From the NCBI RefSeq assembly GCF_014648135.1, contig NZ_BMQN01000001.1:186001-250000 (forward strand): a stretch of 64,000 nt of DNA, written 5' to 3'. Under the pieces are notes generated by a model. The model did no database searches and was not told where the DNA came from. It saw nothing but the letters and a program-made list of their open reading frames with translations. The translations under genes and the position numbers were made by a program. This DNA comes from Deinococcus sedimenti. GTDB lineage: Bacteria; Deinococcota; Deinococci; Deinococcales; Deinococcaceae. Positions 1 to 7,693 of this stretch are shown one piece after another (the first letter of the stretch is position 1; every line of letters starts with the position of its first letter).

Positions 1-409
1 AGCCGAGCATCTTGGCTTTCTTCACCAGTTCGTCGAACTTCACCTTGGTGTTGCAGTTCACGCAGGGGTTCGGCGTGCGGCCCTTGCTGTACTCGTCGAT
101 GAACGGCCCGACGATGTGCCGCTGGAACTGCTCGCGGTAGTCCAGCAGGTAGAACGGCACGCCCACCTGCTCGGCCACGCGGCGCGCCTCGTACGCCGCG
201 TCCGGCGAGCAGCACGAATCGAAGGTGTCCGTGCGCTTGTCGTCGGGCCAGAAGCGCATCATCGCGCCGACCACCTGATACCCCTGGTCCTTCAGCAGCG
301 CCGCCGTCACGCTGCTGTCCACGCCGCCGGACATGGCGCACAGCACCCGTTCCCCGGCAGCGGCGGCAGGGGCGGGGACGGTCGCGGAGGCAGGAGAGGG
401 GGCACTCAT
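1..409 (-). CDS. mnmA: tRNA-specific 2-thiouridylase MnmA (5' part, runs off the window)
   Basis: This is the N-terminal 136 codons of MnmA, the cytoplasmic ATP-dependent enzyme that puts the 2-thio group on U34 of Lys, Glu and Gln tRNAs. After a 20-residue Ala/Pro-rich tail comes the PP-loop SGGVDSS at about residues 27-33. The family signature TPNPCVNCN with its first catalytic cysteine lies near residue 116, followed by VKFDEL. The C-terminal half, including the second catalytic Cys, lies beyond base 1. The start is the ATG at 407-409. A TAAGCT hexamer sits 10 nt upstream, slightly further than in most genes here. It is divergent from nothing, because the next gene is on the same strand about 90 bp upstream. 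Confidence 0.95.
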   Translation of the reverse strand, partial: MSAPSPASATVPAPAAAAGERVLCAMSGGVDSSVTAALLKDQGYQVVGAMMRFWPDDKRTDTFDSCCSPDAAYEARRVAEQVGVPFYLLDYREQFQRHIVGPFIDEYSKGRTPNPCVNCNTKVKFDELVKKAKMLG

Positions 410-498
410 ACAGCCGCGCAGCTTAACACCCGCCCCACTTGCCCGGCGGTGACGCGCGCGGCAATTGAGGCGGGTGCGGGGTGGGGCCGCCGGGAGGC

Positions 499-1347
499 TT
501 ACCGTTCGGGCTGCCAGCCGGGTGGGCGGGTCAGGTAGTGCAGGCGGTCGCGCCAGTTGCGGGCGGTGCGGACGTCGCGCCAGAGGGCCGCGAATTCGTG
601 GAAGGCGACCTGCACGGGCCGGTGCGTATGGATGTTGTGCACGAGGCCGTAGCGGACGGGTTCCGTCTCGGGCTGGAAGGTGCGGTGCAGGCGGTCCCAG
701 ACGATCAGGATGCCGCCGTAGTTGCGGTCGAGGTACACGTCGTTGCTGCCGTGGTGCGCGCGGTGGTGGCTGGGCGTATTCAGCACGGACTCGATGGGGG
801 CGGGCAGGCGGCCCACCCGTTCGGTGTGGACGAAGAACTGGTACAGGAGGTTCCACGCCTGCGCGAGCAGCACCATCCACGGCGCGAAGCCCAGCAGGGG
901 CAGGATCAGCCAGAACGGCAGGGCGGTCATGGGCACCCAGGTCTGCCGCAGTGCGGTGGACAGGTTGTAATGCTGGCTGGAGTGATGCACGACGTGACTC
1001 GCCCAGAACAGCCGGACCTCGTGGCTGACGCGGTGGTACCAGTAGTACGCGTAGTCGTCCGCGAAGAACAGCAGCACCCACACCCACCACGCGTCCTGCG
1101 GCAGGCGCAGCGGCGTGAGGCTGTACAGCGCCGCGTAGATCGTCACGACGACGCCCTTCCAGAAGAGGTTGATCAGGACGTTCCCGATGCCCATGCTCAG
1201 GCTGGTGACCGTGTCGCGCGTGCCGTACCCGTAGTGCTCGTGCGGCCCGTCGTGATCGTGGTCGTGGCTGAGGTATCGGTACGCGGCCCACTCGATCAGC
1301 AGGGATAGCAGGAAGACGGGAATCGCGGCGCGGATCAGGTCAAACAC
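499..1347 (-). CDS. Membrane fatty-acid hydroxylase / sterol desaturase family protein
   Basis: The 282-residue protein has several hydrophobic segments and the histidine clusters that bind the di-iron centre of this superfamily: HRVSH near residue 106, HVVHH near 118 and HHRAHH near 196, with a further H-rich stretch near 238. These are integral membrane, O2-dependent hydroxylases or desaturases of lipids; the substrate cannot be read from sequence. An HDHDHD run near residue 28 may bind metal. Its first 8 bases overlap the end of the FadR-like regulator upstream on the same strand, so the two are probably co-transcribed and translationally coupled. That neighbour suggests a fatty-acyl or membrane-lipid role, which is an inference. 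Confidence 0.85.
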   Translation of the reverse strand: MFDLIRAAIPVFLLSLLIEWAAYRYLSHDHDHDGPHEHYGYGTRDTVTSLSMGIGNVLINLFWKGVVVTIYAALYSLTPLRLPQDAWWVWVLLFFADDYAYYWYHRVSHEVRLFWASHVVHHSSQHYNLSTALRQTWVPMTALPFWLILPLLGFAPWMVLLAQAWNLLYQFFVHTERVGRLPAPIESVLNTPSHHRAHHGSNDVYLDRNYGGILIVWDRLHRTFQPETEPVRYGLVHNIHTHRPVQVAFHEFAALWRDVRTARNWRDRLHYLTRPPGWQPER

Positions 1348-2032
1348 GGCGCGCCTCCCACAGCTGCAGGCTGTCGAGGCTGGTGCTGCGCGCCACCTGC
1401 TCGGCGGCCGCGGGTCCCAGGGGCAGCGCGGCGTGAAGCGCGCGGTAGTGCTCGCGGGAGCGCTCGCGGCGCTGCGGGTCGCTGAAGTAGATCGCCCCGG
1501 CGCGGGCGTACACCTCGGCGAACGCGCCCAGCAGCAGCGGGGCCAGCGCGTTCCCGCTGCCGTGCGCGGCGAGCGTCTGGAACGCCCAGTCGAACGCTGT
1601 GAACGTCTGCGGCAGGTTCGGGTCGTCCGACTCGGCGGGCGGCGAGCCGAGATGAGCCTGGAGGGGCTGCGGGTCGCGGTCGGCGGTCTGCGCGACCCAG
1701 TGGGGCAGCAGCGCGGCGCGCAGGTCCAGCAGGTCCGGCACCATGCGCCCCAGTTCGCCGTGGCGGGACAGGTGCGCCAGGACGCGCAGGCCGCCCTCGT
1801 GCGGGTGCAGGACGCGGGTGGGTTTGCCCTGCCGGATCTCCAGCAGGCCGTCGCGGCCCAGGCGTTGCAGCGCCTCGCGCAGGGTGGGCCGCGTGACGCC
1901 CAGGCTGGCGGCCAGTTCCCGTTCGGCGGGCAGGGTGCTGCCGGGCGGGTACGTGCCGTCCAGCAGGCGGGCGAGCAGGGTGTCCTCGGCGTGCAGCGCG
2001 GGCCGCAGCGGGGCAGGGGTGGGGGCGGACAT
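1340..2032 (-). CDS. FadR-like GntR-family transcriptional regulator
   Basis: This 230-residue protein has an N-terminal winged helix reading GTYPPGSTLPAERELAASLG and then VTRPTLREALQRLGRDGLLE and IRQGKPT. That closely follows enterobacterial FadR, including the QGKPT wing, rather than generic GntR proteins. The C-terminal helical ligand domain is shorter and poorly conserved. FadR binds acyl-CoA and switches fatty-acid degradation and synthesis genes. A purine-rich GAGGAGG (2036-2042 complement) precedes the ATG at 2030-2032, so this gene has a leader. A FadR-type palindrome lies at 2061-2077, which suggests autoregulation together with the downstream hydroxylase. Specificity for acyl-CoA is inferred. 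Confidence 0.85.
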   Translation of the reverse strand: MSAPTPAPLRPALHAEDTLLARLLDGTYPPGSTLPAERELAASLGVTRPTLREALQRLGRDGLLEIRQGKPTRVLHPHEGGLRVLAHLSRHGELGRMVPDLLDLRAALLPHWVAQTADRDPQPLQAHLGSPPAESDDPNLPQTFTAFDWAFQTLAAHGSGNALAPLLLGAFAEVYARAGAIYFSDPQRRERSREHYRALHAALPLGPAAAEQVARSTSLDSLQLWEARRV

Positions 2033-2060
2033 GCGAACCTCCTCGGGACAGCTCAGTGGT

Positions 2061-2077
2061 CAGTGGTCTGACCAGTG
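2061..2077. promoter_or_regulatory. Predicted FadR-type operator
   Basis: The site contains the perfect palindrome TGGTCTGACCA (2064-2074). It matches the E. coli FadR core TGGTCnGACnA, and the flanks extend the symmetry to 17 bp. It lies about 29 bp upstream of the GntR/FadR-like gene start and about 70 bp upstream of lysA on the other strand. A partial second copy (CAGTGGT) abuts it at 2054-2060. Autoregulation of the regulator/hydroxylase pair is the simplest reading. Confidence 0.65.
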
Positions 2078-2148
2078 TGGGCTGACCGCCACCCGCCCGT
2101 CAACCCCTCCCACCTGTCAGGCCCGCCCCGCCCGGTACACTCCCCGGC

Positions 2149-3294
2149 ATGAGCCTCACGCCCGAGCACCTCCAGACCGCCGCGCATACGTACGGCACGC
2201 CCCTGTACGTCTACGACGCCGCCGAACTCGACGCCGCGCTGGCCCGCGTCCGCGCCGCGTTCGGGGACGCCCGCGTGTACTACGCCATGAAAGCCAACCC
2301 CAACCTGACCCTGCTGCGCCGCCTGCACGCCCAGGGCGTCGGCTTCGAATGCGTCAGCGCCGGGGAACTCGCCCGCGCCGCCCACATCGGCGCGGCAGGT
2401 GACCGCATCCTCGTGAACGGCCCCGCCAAGACGCCCGGCGAGTACGCCACCGGCGCAGAACTCGGCGCGACCTTCATCCTCGACCGCGAGGAGGAGGTCC
2501 GCCTGCTCCCGCCCGCCTCCCGCGCGCTGGTCCGCGTGAACCCCGCCCTGAACGTCAGCACCCACGACCACCTCGCCACCGGCGCCGCGGGGAGCAAGTT
2601 CGGCGTGACCCTCGAACAGGTCCCGCGCGTGCTTGACGCCCTGCGCGCCGCCGGGCACACGGCACTGGGCCTGCACGTGCACATCGGCAGCGCCATCCGC
2701 GACGCGCACGACTTCACTGCCGCCTTCCACCGCCTCGGCGACCTGCGCGCCCACACCGGCCCGCTGGACGTCCTCGACGCCGGGGGCGGCTGGGGCCTCG
2801 GCGCCGACCTGCGCGGCATCGCCCGCGAGGCCCGCGCCGCCGCCGCCACCTTCGGCGCGCAGCTGTGGGTGGAACCCGGCCGCTACCTCGTCGCGCAGGC
2901 GGGCACCCTCCTGACCCGCGTGGTCGGCACCAAACGCACCGGACGCAAATTCGTGCTCGTGGACGCGGGCATGACCGAACTCCTGCGCCCCATGCTGTAC
3001 GGCGCGCAACACCCCGTCACGCCCCTCTGGGACCGCAGCGGGTCCGACACCTGGGACCTCGCCGGACCCGCCTGCGAGAGCGGCGACCTCCTGGGGCGCG
3101 ACCTCACCCTGCCCGACCCGCACCCCGGCGATCTCCTCGCCATCTACGAGGCCGGCGCGTACGGCGCCGCCATGAGCAGCAACTACCTCACCCGCGCCCG
3201 CCCCGCCGAGGTCCTGCACGACGCGGGCACCTGGACCGTCATCCGCCAGCGCGAAACCCCACAGGACATCTGGCGCGCGGAGGAGAACGTGTAA
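2149..3294 (+). CDS. lysA: Diaminopimelate decarboxylase
   Basis: The enzyme decarboxylates meso-diaminopimelate to L-lysine with PLP, the last step of the DAP route. The 381-residue protein shows the fold-type III barrel motif YYAMKANPN with the Schiff-base lysine near residue 47, HVHIGS near 177, the phosphate-binding GGGWG near 209, EPGRY near 247, and the catalytic CESGD and EAGAYG (near 308 and 333) of the C-terminal domain. Length is slightly short for the family (about 400-420). The ATG at 2149 has TACACT seven bases upstream (2136-2141) and no Shine-Dalgarno. It is divergent from the FadR-like regulator. Other decarboxylases of the family (ornithine, carboxynorspermidine) are less likely given the CESGD form. 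Confidence 0.88.
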   Translation: MSLTPEHLQTAAHTYGTPLYVYDAAELDAALARVRAAFGDARVYYAMKANPNLTLLRRLHAQGVGFECVSAGELARAAHIGAAGDRILVNGPAKTPGEYATGAELGATFILDREEEVRLLPPASRALVRVNPALNVSTHDHLATGAAGSKFGVTLEQVPRVLDALRAAGHTALGLHVHIGSAIRDAHDFTAAFHRLGDLRAHTGPLDVLDAGGGWGLGADLRGIAREARAAAATFGAQLWVEPGRYLVAQAGTLLTRVVGTKRTGRKFVLVDAGMTELLRPMLYGAQHPVTPLWDRSGSDTWDLAGPACESGDLLGRDLTLPDPHPGDLLAIYEAGAYGAAMSSNYLTRARPAEVLHDAGTWTVIRQRETPQDIWRAEENV

Positions 3295-3357
3295 AAATTC
3301 GCGTCCACGTGGGCGATTTCGCCTCCTCCGGCGGACGGGACGCGCTAGCGTGACCGG

Positions 3358-4350
3358 GTGATCGTCAAGGACCTCGAACCCCAGCAGCACACCGACCCGC
3401 TGCGCCGCGCCGGGTACGACGCGGAACGGCAGATGGCCCACTACCTCAAACGCGCCTTCGCGGAGGACCCCCGCAAGTTCGTGTTCCACAACCTCCGCCT
3501 GGAACGGCGCGGCGAGGTCGCGCAGCTCGACCACCTGATCCTGCACCGGTTCGGCCTGCTGATCGTCGAGAGCAAGAGCGTGGCCGGACAGGTCAGCGTG
3601 AACGAGCACGGCGAGTGGACCCGCTGGTGGAACCGTAAGGGACGCGGCATGCCGTCTCCGGTCCTTCAGGCGCGGCGGCAACTGGACCTTCTGCTGGCCC
3701 TGCTGGACGACCACACGACTGACCTGATGGACCGCTCCATGCTGGGCCTCAAGCAGCGCACCCTGACCGGCGTGCGGCGCGACGTGCTGGTCGCCATCTC
3801 GGACGGTGGGCGCATCACCCGCAAATCGGAGGTGCCGGAACTCGTGAAGGCCGATCAGGTGCCCGACCGCGTGAAGGCCATCATCGGGGCCGAGCAGGAG
3901 AAGACCTTCGGCTCGTTTGGCCTCACCGACGCCGAGATGACCCGCATTCAGGCGTTCCTGCGGAACCGCCACGTTCCAGCACCTGCCCAGGAGGCGCCTG
4001 CCGCACCGGAACCGGCCCAGACCAGAGCCGCGCCCGTCAGTGCACCCCCGGTTCAGCCCGCACGCCCGGAACGACACAGCGCCACCCCGGTCCGCACGTC
4101 GCAGGAGCGGCAGGCGCAGGCGCGTCCCCGCCCGGACGTGGCGTGCCGCGCCTGCTCGTCCGCGAACGTGACCGTGCAGTTCGGCAAGTACGGGTATTAC
4201 CTGAAGTGCGGCGACTGCGGCGGCAACACGCCGGCCAAGCCGGTGTGCGCGGCGTGCGGGCAGCCGGGGAAGGTGAGCAAGCGCGGCCTGGAATTCACCG
4301 CGACCTGCGCGGGCGGGCACACCTGGGCGTACTGGACGAACCCCGCCTGA
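3358..4350 (+). CDS. NERD-domain protein with C-terminal zinc ribbons
   Basis: The 330-residue protein begins with a NERD (nuclease-related) domain. Residues about 20-75 carry E-R-Q...Y-L-K, then AQLDHLILHRFGLLIVESKS, the D...E-x-K arrangement of the restriction-like nuclease core. A Pro/Ala-rich linker (about 215-260) joins it to a cysteine-rich tail with CRAC, CGDC and CAAC pairs, resembling topoisomerase-type zinc ribbons. NERD proteins are thought to act on nucleic acids, but no member of this type has a firm role. The GTG at 3358 is chosen because TAGCGT lies 6 nt upstream (3346-3351). It stands alone between lysA and a convergent phospholipase gene. Confidence 0.8.
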   Translation: MIVKDLEPQQHTDPLRRAGYDAERQMAHYLKRAFAEDPRKFVFHNLRLERRGEVAQLDHLILHRFGLLIVESKSVAGQVSVNEHGEWTRWWNRKGRGMPSPVLQARRQLDLLLALLDDHTTDLMDRSMLGLKQRTLTGVRRDVLVAISDGGRITRKSEVPELVKADQVPDRVKAIIGAEQEKTFGSFGLTDAEMTRIQAFLRNRHVPAPAQEAPAAPEPAQTRAAPVSAPPVQPARPERHSATPVRTSQERQAQARPRPDVACRACSSANVTVQFGKYGYYLKCGDCGGNTPAKPVCAACGQPGKVSKRGLEFTATCAGGHTWAYWTNPA

Positions 4351-4356
4351 ACACAG

Positions 4357-4392
4357 GCAGGAGGCGGGAGCTGACTACGCCCCGCCTCCTGC
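4357..4392. terminator. Bidirectional terminator hairpin
   Basis: GCAGGAGGCGGG (4357-4368) pairs perfectly with CCCGCCTCCTGC (4381-4392) around a 12-nt loop. It sits between the convergent NERD and phospholipase genes and can serve both; a short T-run follows on the plus strand. Confidence 0.75.
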
Positions 4393-4401
4393 GTTTCCGC
4401 T

Positions 4402-5034
4402 TTAGAAGCTGTCGCTGCCGCCGATGCGGACGCCCTGGTAGTAGGCGTACGCGGCGCTGTAGCAGGCGGGCCGGGCATACCAGCTCTTCGCGGCGCAGAT
4501 GGCTTTCATGTTCGTGTAGAACACGTCGTCGCTGGTCAGGCGGTTCGCGTCGGTGCGCTGGTACACCTTGAGGTTGCGGTACGCGAAGTCATGCACGTTG
4601 CACGCGGGGCGGAAGTCCTCGCGGTAGCCGAGGCCCAGGCCGTCGGGGGCGCTGCACCCGTCGCGGGTCCAGGTGAGGCCGGTGTAGGGATTGCTCGTGC
4701 CGCTGTAGGCGCTGTACTGGTTGTTGTAGTTGCTGACGGTGCCCCACCCGGTGCGTTTGATGTACGCGAGTCGGTCGCTGGCGTAATCCTGCGCGCCCAG
4801 CGCGGGCACGCTGGGGTAGGAGAGGACGGTGGTGCGTTCACCGTACGCTTCCTGCAGCGCGGCGGTCAGGCCGGGGTCGGTGCCGTAACGGGCCAGGATG
4901 GCCTGACTGCCCGCGTCCTGCAATTCAGGGCGGGTGGCATAGGGGTTCACGCTGGGCGTGGCCTGCTGGGAGCAGGCGGCCAGGGCCAGGGGCAGTGCGA
5001 CGGTAAGGGCGGCGGCGGGGAAGACTCGGCGCAT
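4402..5034 (-). CDS. Secreted prokaryotic phospholipase A2-like lipoprotein
   Basis: The product is a 210-residue exported protein. [20 protein letters not shown] plus CS forms a lipoprotein signal peptide with a LAAC lipobox. The C-terminal half carries the bacterial PLA2 signature: [12 protein letters not shown], then [14 protein letters not shown], where the His-Asp pair is catalytic and the flanking cysteines form disulfides, then a later Cys pair. Such enzymes release fatty acids from the sn-2 position. The ATG at 5034 is chosen over an in-frame upstream one because it begins the signal peptide and has AAGGAG 9 nt upstream. The gene is divergent from a TetR regulator 101 bp away, which may control it. 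Confidence 0.85.
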   Translation of the reverse strand: MRRVFPAAALTVALPLALAACSQQATPSVNPYATRPELQDAGSQAILARYGTDPGLTAALQEAYGERTTVLSYPSVPALGAQDYASDRLAYIKRTGWGTVSNYNNQYSAYSGTSNPYTGLTWTRDGCSAPDGLGLGYREDFRPACNVHDFAYRNLKVYQRTDANRLTSDDVFYTNMKAICAAKSWYARPACYSAAYAYYQGVRIGGSDSF

Positions 5035-5096
5035 GGGCAACTCCTTGAGAGAGGCGATGGGTTGTGTGACGCTTTTCACTCTACGCCCTTGTGTCA

Positions 5097-5110
5097 GGCT
5101 GGTGCCAGCC
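5097..5110. promoter_or_regulatory. Inverted repeat in the phospholipase/TetR divergent region
   Basis: GGCTGG-TG-CCAGCC is a perfect 6-bp inverted repeat with a 2-nt spacer, located between the divergent starts and just upstream of the TATCAT (5122-5127) presumed -10 of the TetR gene. It is a candidate operator for that TetR protein, although it is short and could be chance in such G+C-rich DNA. Confidence 0.35.
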
Positions 5111-5135
5111 CCGCGCCCCGCTATCATGAGCGGCA

Positions 5136-5735
5136 ATGACGGTTCCTCCTGTGTCTTCCCCTGCTGTGCCTGATACGACCCGCGCCCGCATCCAGCAGGA
5201 GGCGGCGCGGCTGTTCGTGCAGAGCGGCTATCACGGGGTGAGCATGCGCGAGGTGGCCGAGGCAGTGGGCGTGACCAAACCTGCCCTGTACCACCATTAC
5301 GCGGACAAGGAGGCGCTGTTTCTGGCGATGCTGGAGGGGACCCTGGCGGGCCTGAGCCGCCTGATCCACGCGGCGCACTCGCAGGTGGGCATCCGGTTGC
5401 AGCTGGACACGCTGGTGTACGAACTGGTGGCCAGCGCGCCCGAGCAGCGGGTGGGCCTGCAGCTGGCCAGTGAACTGCGGCACGTGAGTGCGGACCGGCG
5501 CGCGGCGTTCGAGCAGGAGTACCGCCGGGTGTGGGTGGGGGGACTCTCGCGCCTGTTCGAGGAGGCCGCGGCGCGTGGTGAACTGCGCGGCGACCTGCCC
5601 CCGGCTATGCTGGCGCGGGCGTTCCTGGCCATCACGTACCCCCTGGTGACCGGGGCGCCGTCGGCGGATCCACAGGGAACGGCGCGGGCGTTGCTGGCGG
5701 TGTTCCTGGACGGTGCGACCCCGCAGGGGGGGTGA
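5136..5735 (+). CDS. TetR/AcrR-family transcriptional regulator
   Basis: The 199-residue protein has a typical N-terminal TetR helix-turn-helix (about residues 18-63: [40 protein letters not shown]) followed by a ligand-binding all-alpha domain with no recognisable specificity. It is divergently placed next to the secreted phospholipase A2 gene, whose expression it may govern. The start is the ATG at 5136, with TATCAT 8 nt upstream and no ribosome-binding site. An inverted repeat at 5097-5110 could be its operator. Ligand unknown. Confidence 0.85.
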   Translation: MTVPPVSSPAVPDTTRARIQQEAARLFVQSGYHGVSMREVAEAVGVTKPALYHHYADKEALFLAMLEGTLAGLSRLIHAAHSQVGIRLQLDTLVYELVASAPEQRVGLQLASELRHVSADRRAAFEQEYRRVWVGGLSRLFEEAAARGELRGDLPPAMLARAFLAITYPLVTGAPSADPQGTARALLAVFLDGATPQGG

Positions 5736-5922
5736 CGCTGCACCCTGGACCGGGGCGACCAGTTCATGAAGGGCATTTAGGTGACCCTCACGATGGGTGG
5801 TCCCCTTCTCGCGGAGCATAAGAAGTGGCGCGCCGCACGGGCGCGGACTCGGGTTTCTCCACCCCCATCGGCATCCTGGACGTGCGTGGCAGCGTCCGCT
5901 TTCTGAATTCGGGAGTGACAAC
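5736..5922 (+). promoter_or_regulatory. Long leader upstream of terC
   Basis: 187 bases separate the TetR stop from the terC start. The stretch contains several short inverted segments (for example GACC at 5783 with GGTC at 5800, and GCGCGCC at 5829 with GGGCGCGG at 5840), so an RNA with secondary structure is plausible. I could not match the conserved loops of the yybP-ykoY manganese riboswitch that often precedes terC-type genes. Function undetermined. Confidence 0.3.
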
Positions 5923-6696
<774 letters not shown>

Positions 6697-6711
6697 GCCC
6701 ACCCGTCACCC

Positions 6712-6743
6712 GCCCCGCCCCCCACCCGGAGGGCGGGGCTTTT
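6712..6743 (+). terminator. Rho-independent terminator of terC
   Basis: GCCCCGCCC (6712-6720) and GGGCGGGGC (6731-6739) form a perfect 9-bp stem followed by TTTT, 16 bp after the terC stop. Confidence 0.85.
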
Positions 6744-6773
6744 GCGGGCCCGCAAATGCAATACGCTGCACAC

Positions 6774-7256
6774 ATGGAGTTCCTGCGCCTCATTCACGGC
6801 TACCAGATCAACAGCCCCGCCGCCCTGCTGTTCCCCACGCCCTACGCGCTGGCGACCCTGGTGCTGTTCGTCTGGAGTCTCGCCCCCGCCATCAAGGGCG
6901 CGGTGGGCGGGGGGTTCATGGTGTGGCTCCGCGTGACCTGGGTGCTGACGCTGCTGCCGGGCGTCACCGGGCTGCTGCTGGCCCTGGGCGGCGCCAAAGT
7001 TCCCAGCGCCACCGACATCGGGAACGGAGCCAGCAAGTACGGGTATAAGGTCGACCCCAGCCGCGACTGGGAGCACTGGATGTACGCCGGATTCTGCCTC
7101 CTGAGCCTGTACCTGATCGAACTGATGATCCGCGAGAAACTCACGCCGCAGCGCCTGGGTCTGCGCCTGCTGCCGGTCGCGACGCTGTTCCTGTACGGCT
7201 GCGCGTACATGGTGGGCCGCGTGGCCGTGTTCCCCGGCAGCACGCCCGGCACCTGA
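6774..7256 (+). CDS. Hypothetical four-helix membrane protein
   Basis: I do not recognise this 160-residue protein. It has four hydrophobic segments (about residues 15-37, 47-70, 100-118 and 130-152). The connecting segment between the second and third reads DIGNGASKYGYKVDPSRDW. No catalytic motif is evident. The ATG at 6774 is supported by TACGCT 6 nt upstream (6762-6767). It lies between the terC terminator and the repeat-bearing intergenic region and is probably monocistronic. A perfect 7-bp hairpin, TCCTGAC/GTCAGGA, at 7286-7302 downstream lacks a T-run but may end the transcript. Confidence 0.7.
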   Translation: MEFLRLIHGYQINSPAALLFPTPYALATLVLFVWSLAPAIKGAVGGGFMVWLRVTWVLTLLPGVTGLLLALGGAKVPSATDIGNGASKYGYKVDPSRDWEHWMYAGFCLLSLYLIELMIREKLTPQRLGLRLLPVATLFLYGCAYMVGRVAVFPGSTPGT

Positions 7257-7315
7257 GATCGCCCGGCTCCCCTGAGACGGGCAGTTCCTGACACCGTCAG
7301 GAGCCCCCCTCACTT

Positions 7316-7486
7316 CTGACAGCGGTGTCCAGTTCTGCCCTGGGGCCAGGGGCACGCCCCTGGGCTCCACTTCCCACCGCTGATGTCTGATGTTGACGGC
7401 TTCCCGCTCTGCTCTGCAGCTCTGCGAGTCCGCTCTTTTCAGGTGTGCTGAGGGACCCCCTCGACACACCTGAACACCGCTGTCAG
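7316..7486. repeat. Dispersed repeat B, copy 1 (13-bp terminal inverted repeats)
   Basis: The element is bounded by CTGACAGCGGTGT (7316-7328) and its exact inverse ACACCGCTGTCAG (7474-7486). Inside is the perfect hairpin CCAGGGGC/GCCCCTGG (7346-7363). About the first 67 bp, and the CGCTCTGC...GCAGCTC..CGAGTCCGC module at about 7405-7436, recur at 23795-23958. The second module also recurs in repeat A3. No coding content. Confidence 0.75.
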
Positions 7487-7693
7487 CCCCCGGGCTCGCG
7501 GCCTCCGGGTCCCTACCTGTGCGGGCTGTCGGGTGGGCTCGTCACGCGTCGGGCTGAGCCGGACGCGTGAGGTCCGGTCATCAGATTCGCGTCGGGCGCG
7601 GCAGCTCATCATGAGGGGCACCGGACCGGGTCAGGCGTGTGGTCCGGGCATGAACGTCACGTCAGCTTCAGTTCACGACCCGGGAGGGCAACT
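7487..7693. other. Intergenic remainder before the LysM gene
   Basis: Together with the preceding repeat this makes a 437-bp gap without a gene. This part shows no convincing reading frame. It shares the 10-mer TCAGATTCGC with the sequence following repeat B2 (around 23978), so the repeat may extend further in degenerate form. It must also contain the LysM gene promoter, which I could not locate with confidence. Confidence 0.4.

Noticed and set aside
2053..4320. 755-codon open frame on the minus strand across lysA and the NERD gene
   Set aside because: Translation is low-complexity Arg/Gly/Val-rich without motifs. The plus strand carries two well-supported genes. Long antisense frames are expected in DNA this G+C-rich.
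5736..5922. yybP-ykoY manganese riboswitch before terC
   Set aside because: The conserved GGGGAGTAG-type stem and the downstream core were not found, so only an unassigned leader is reported.
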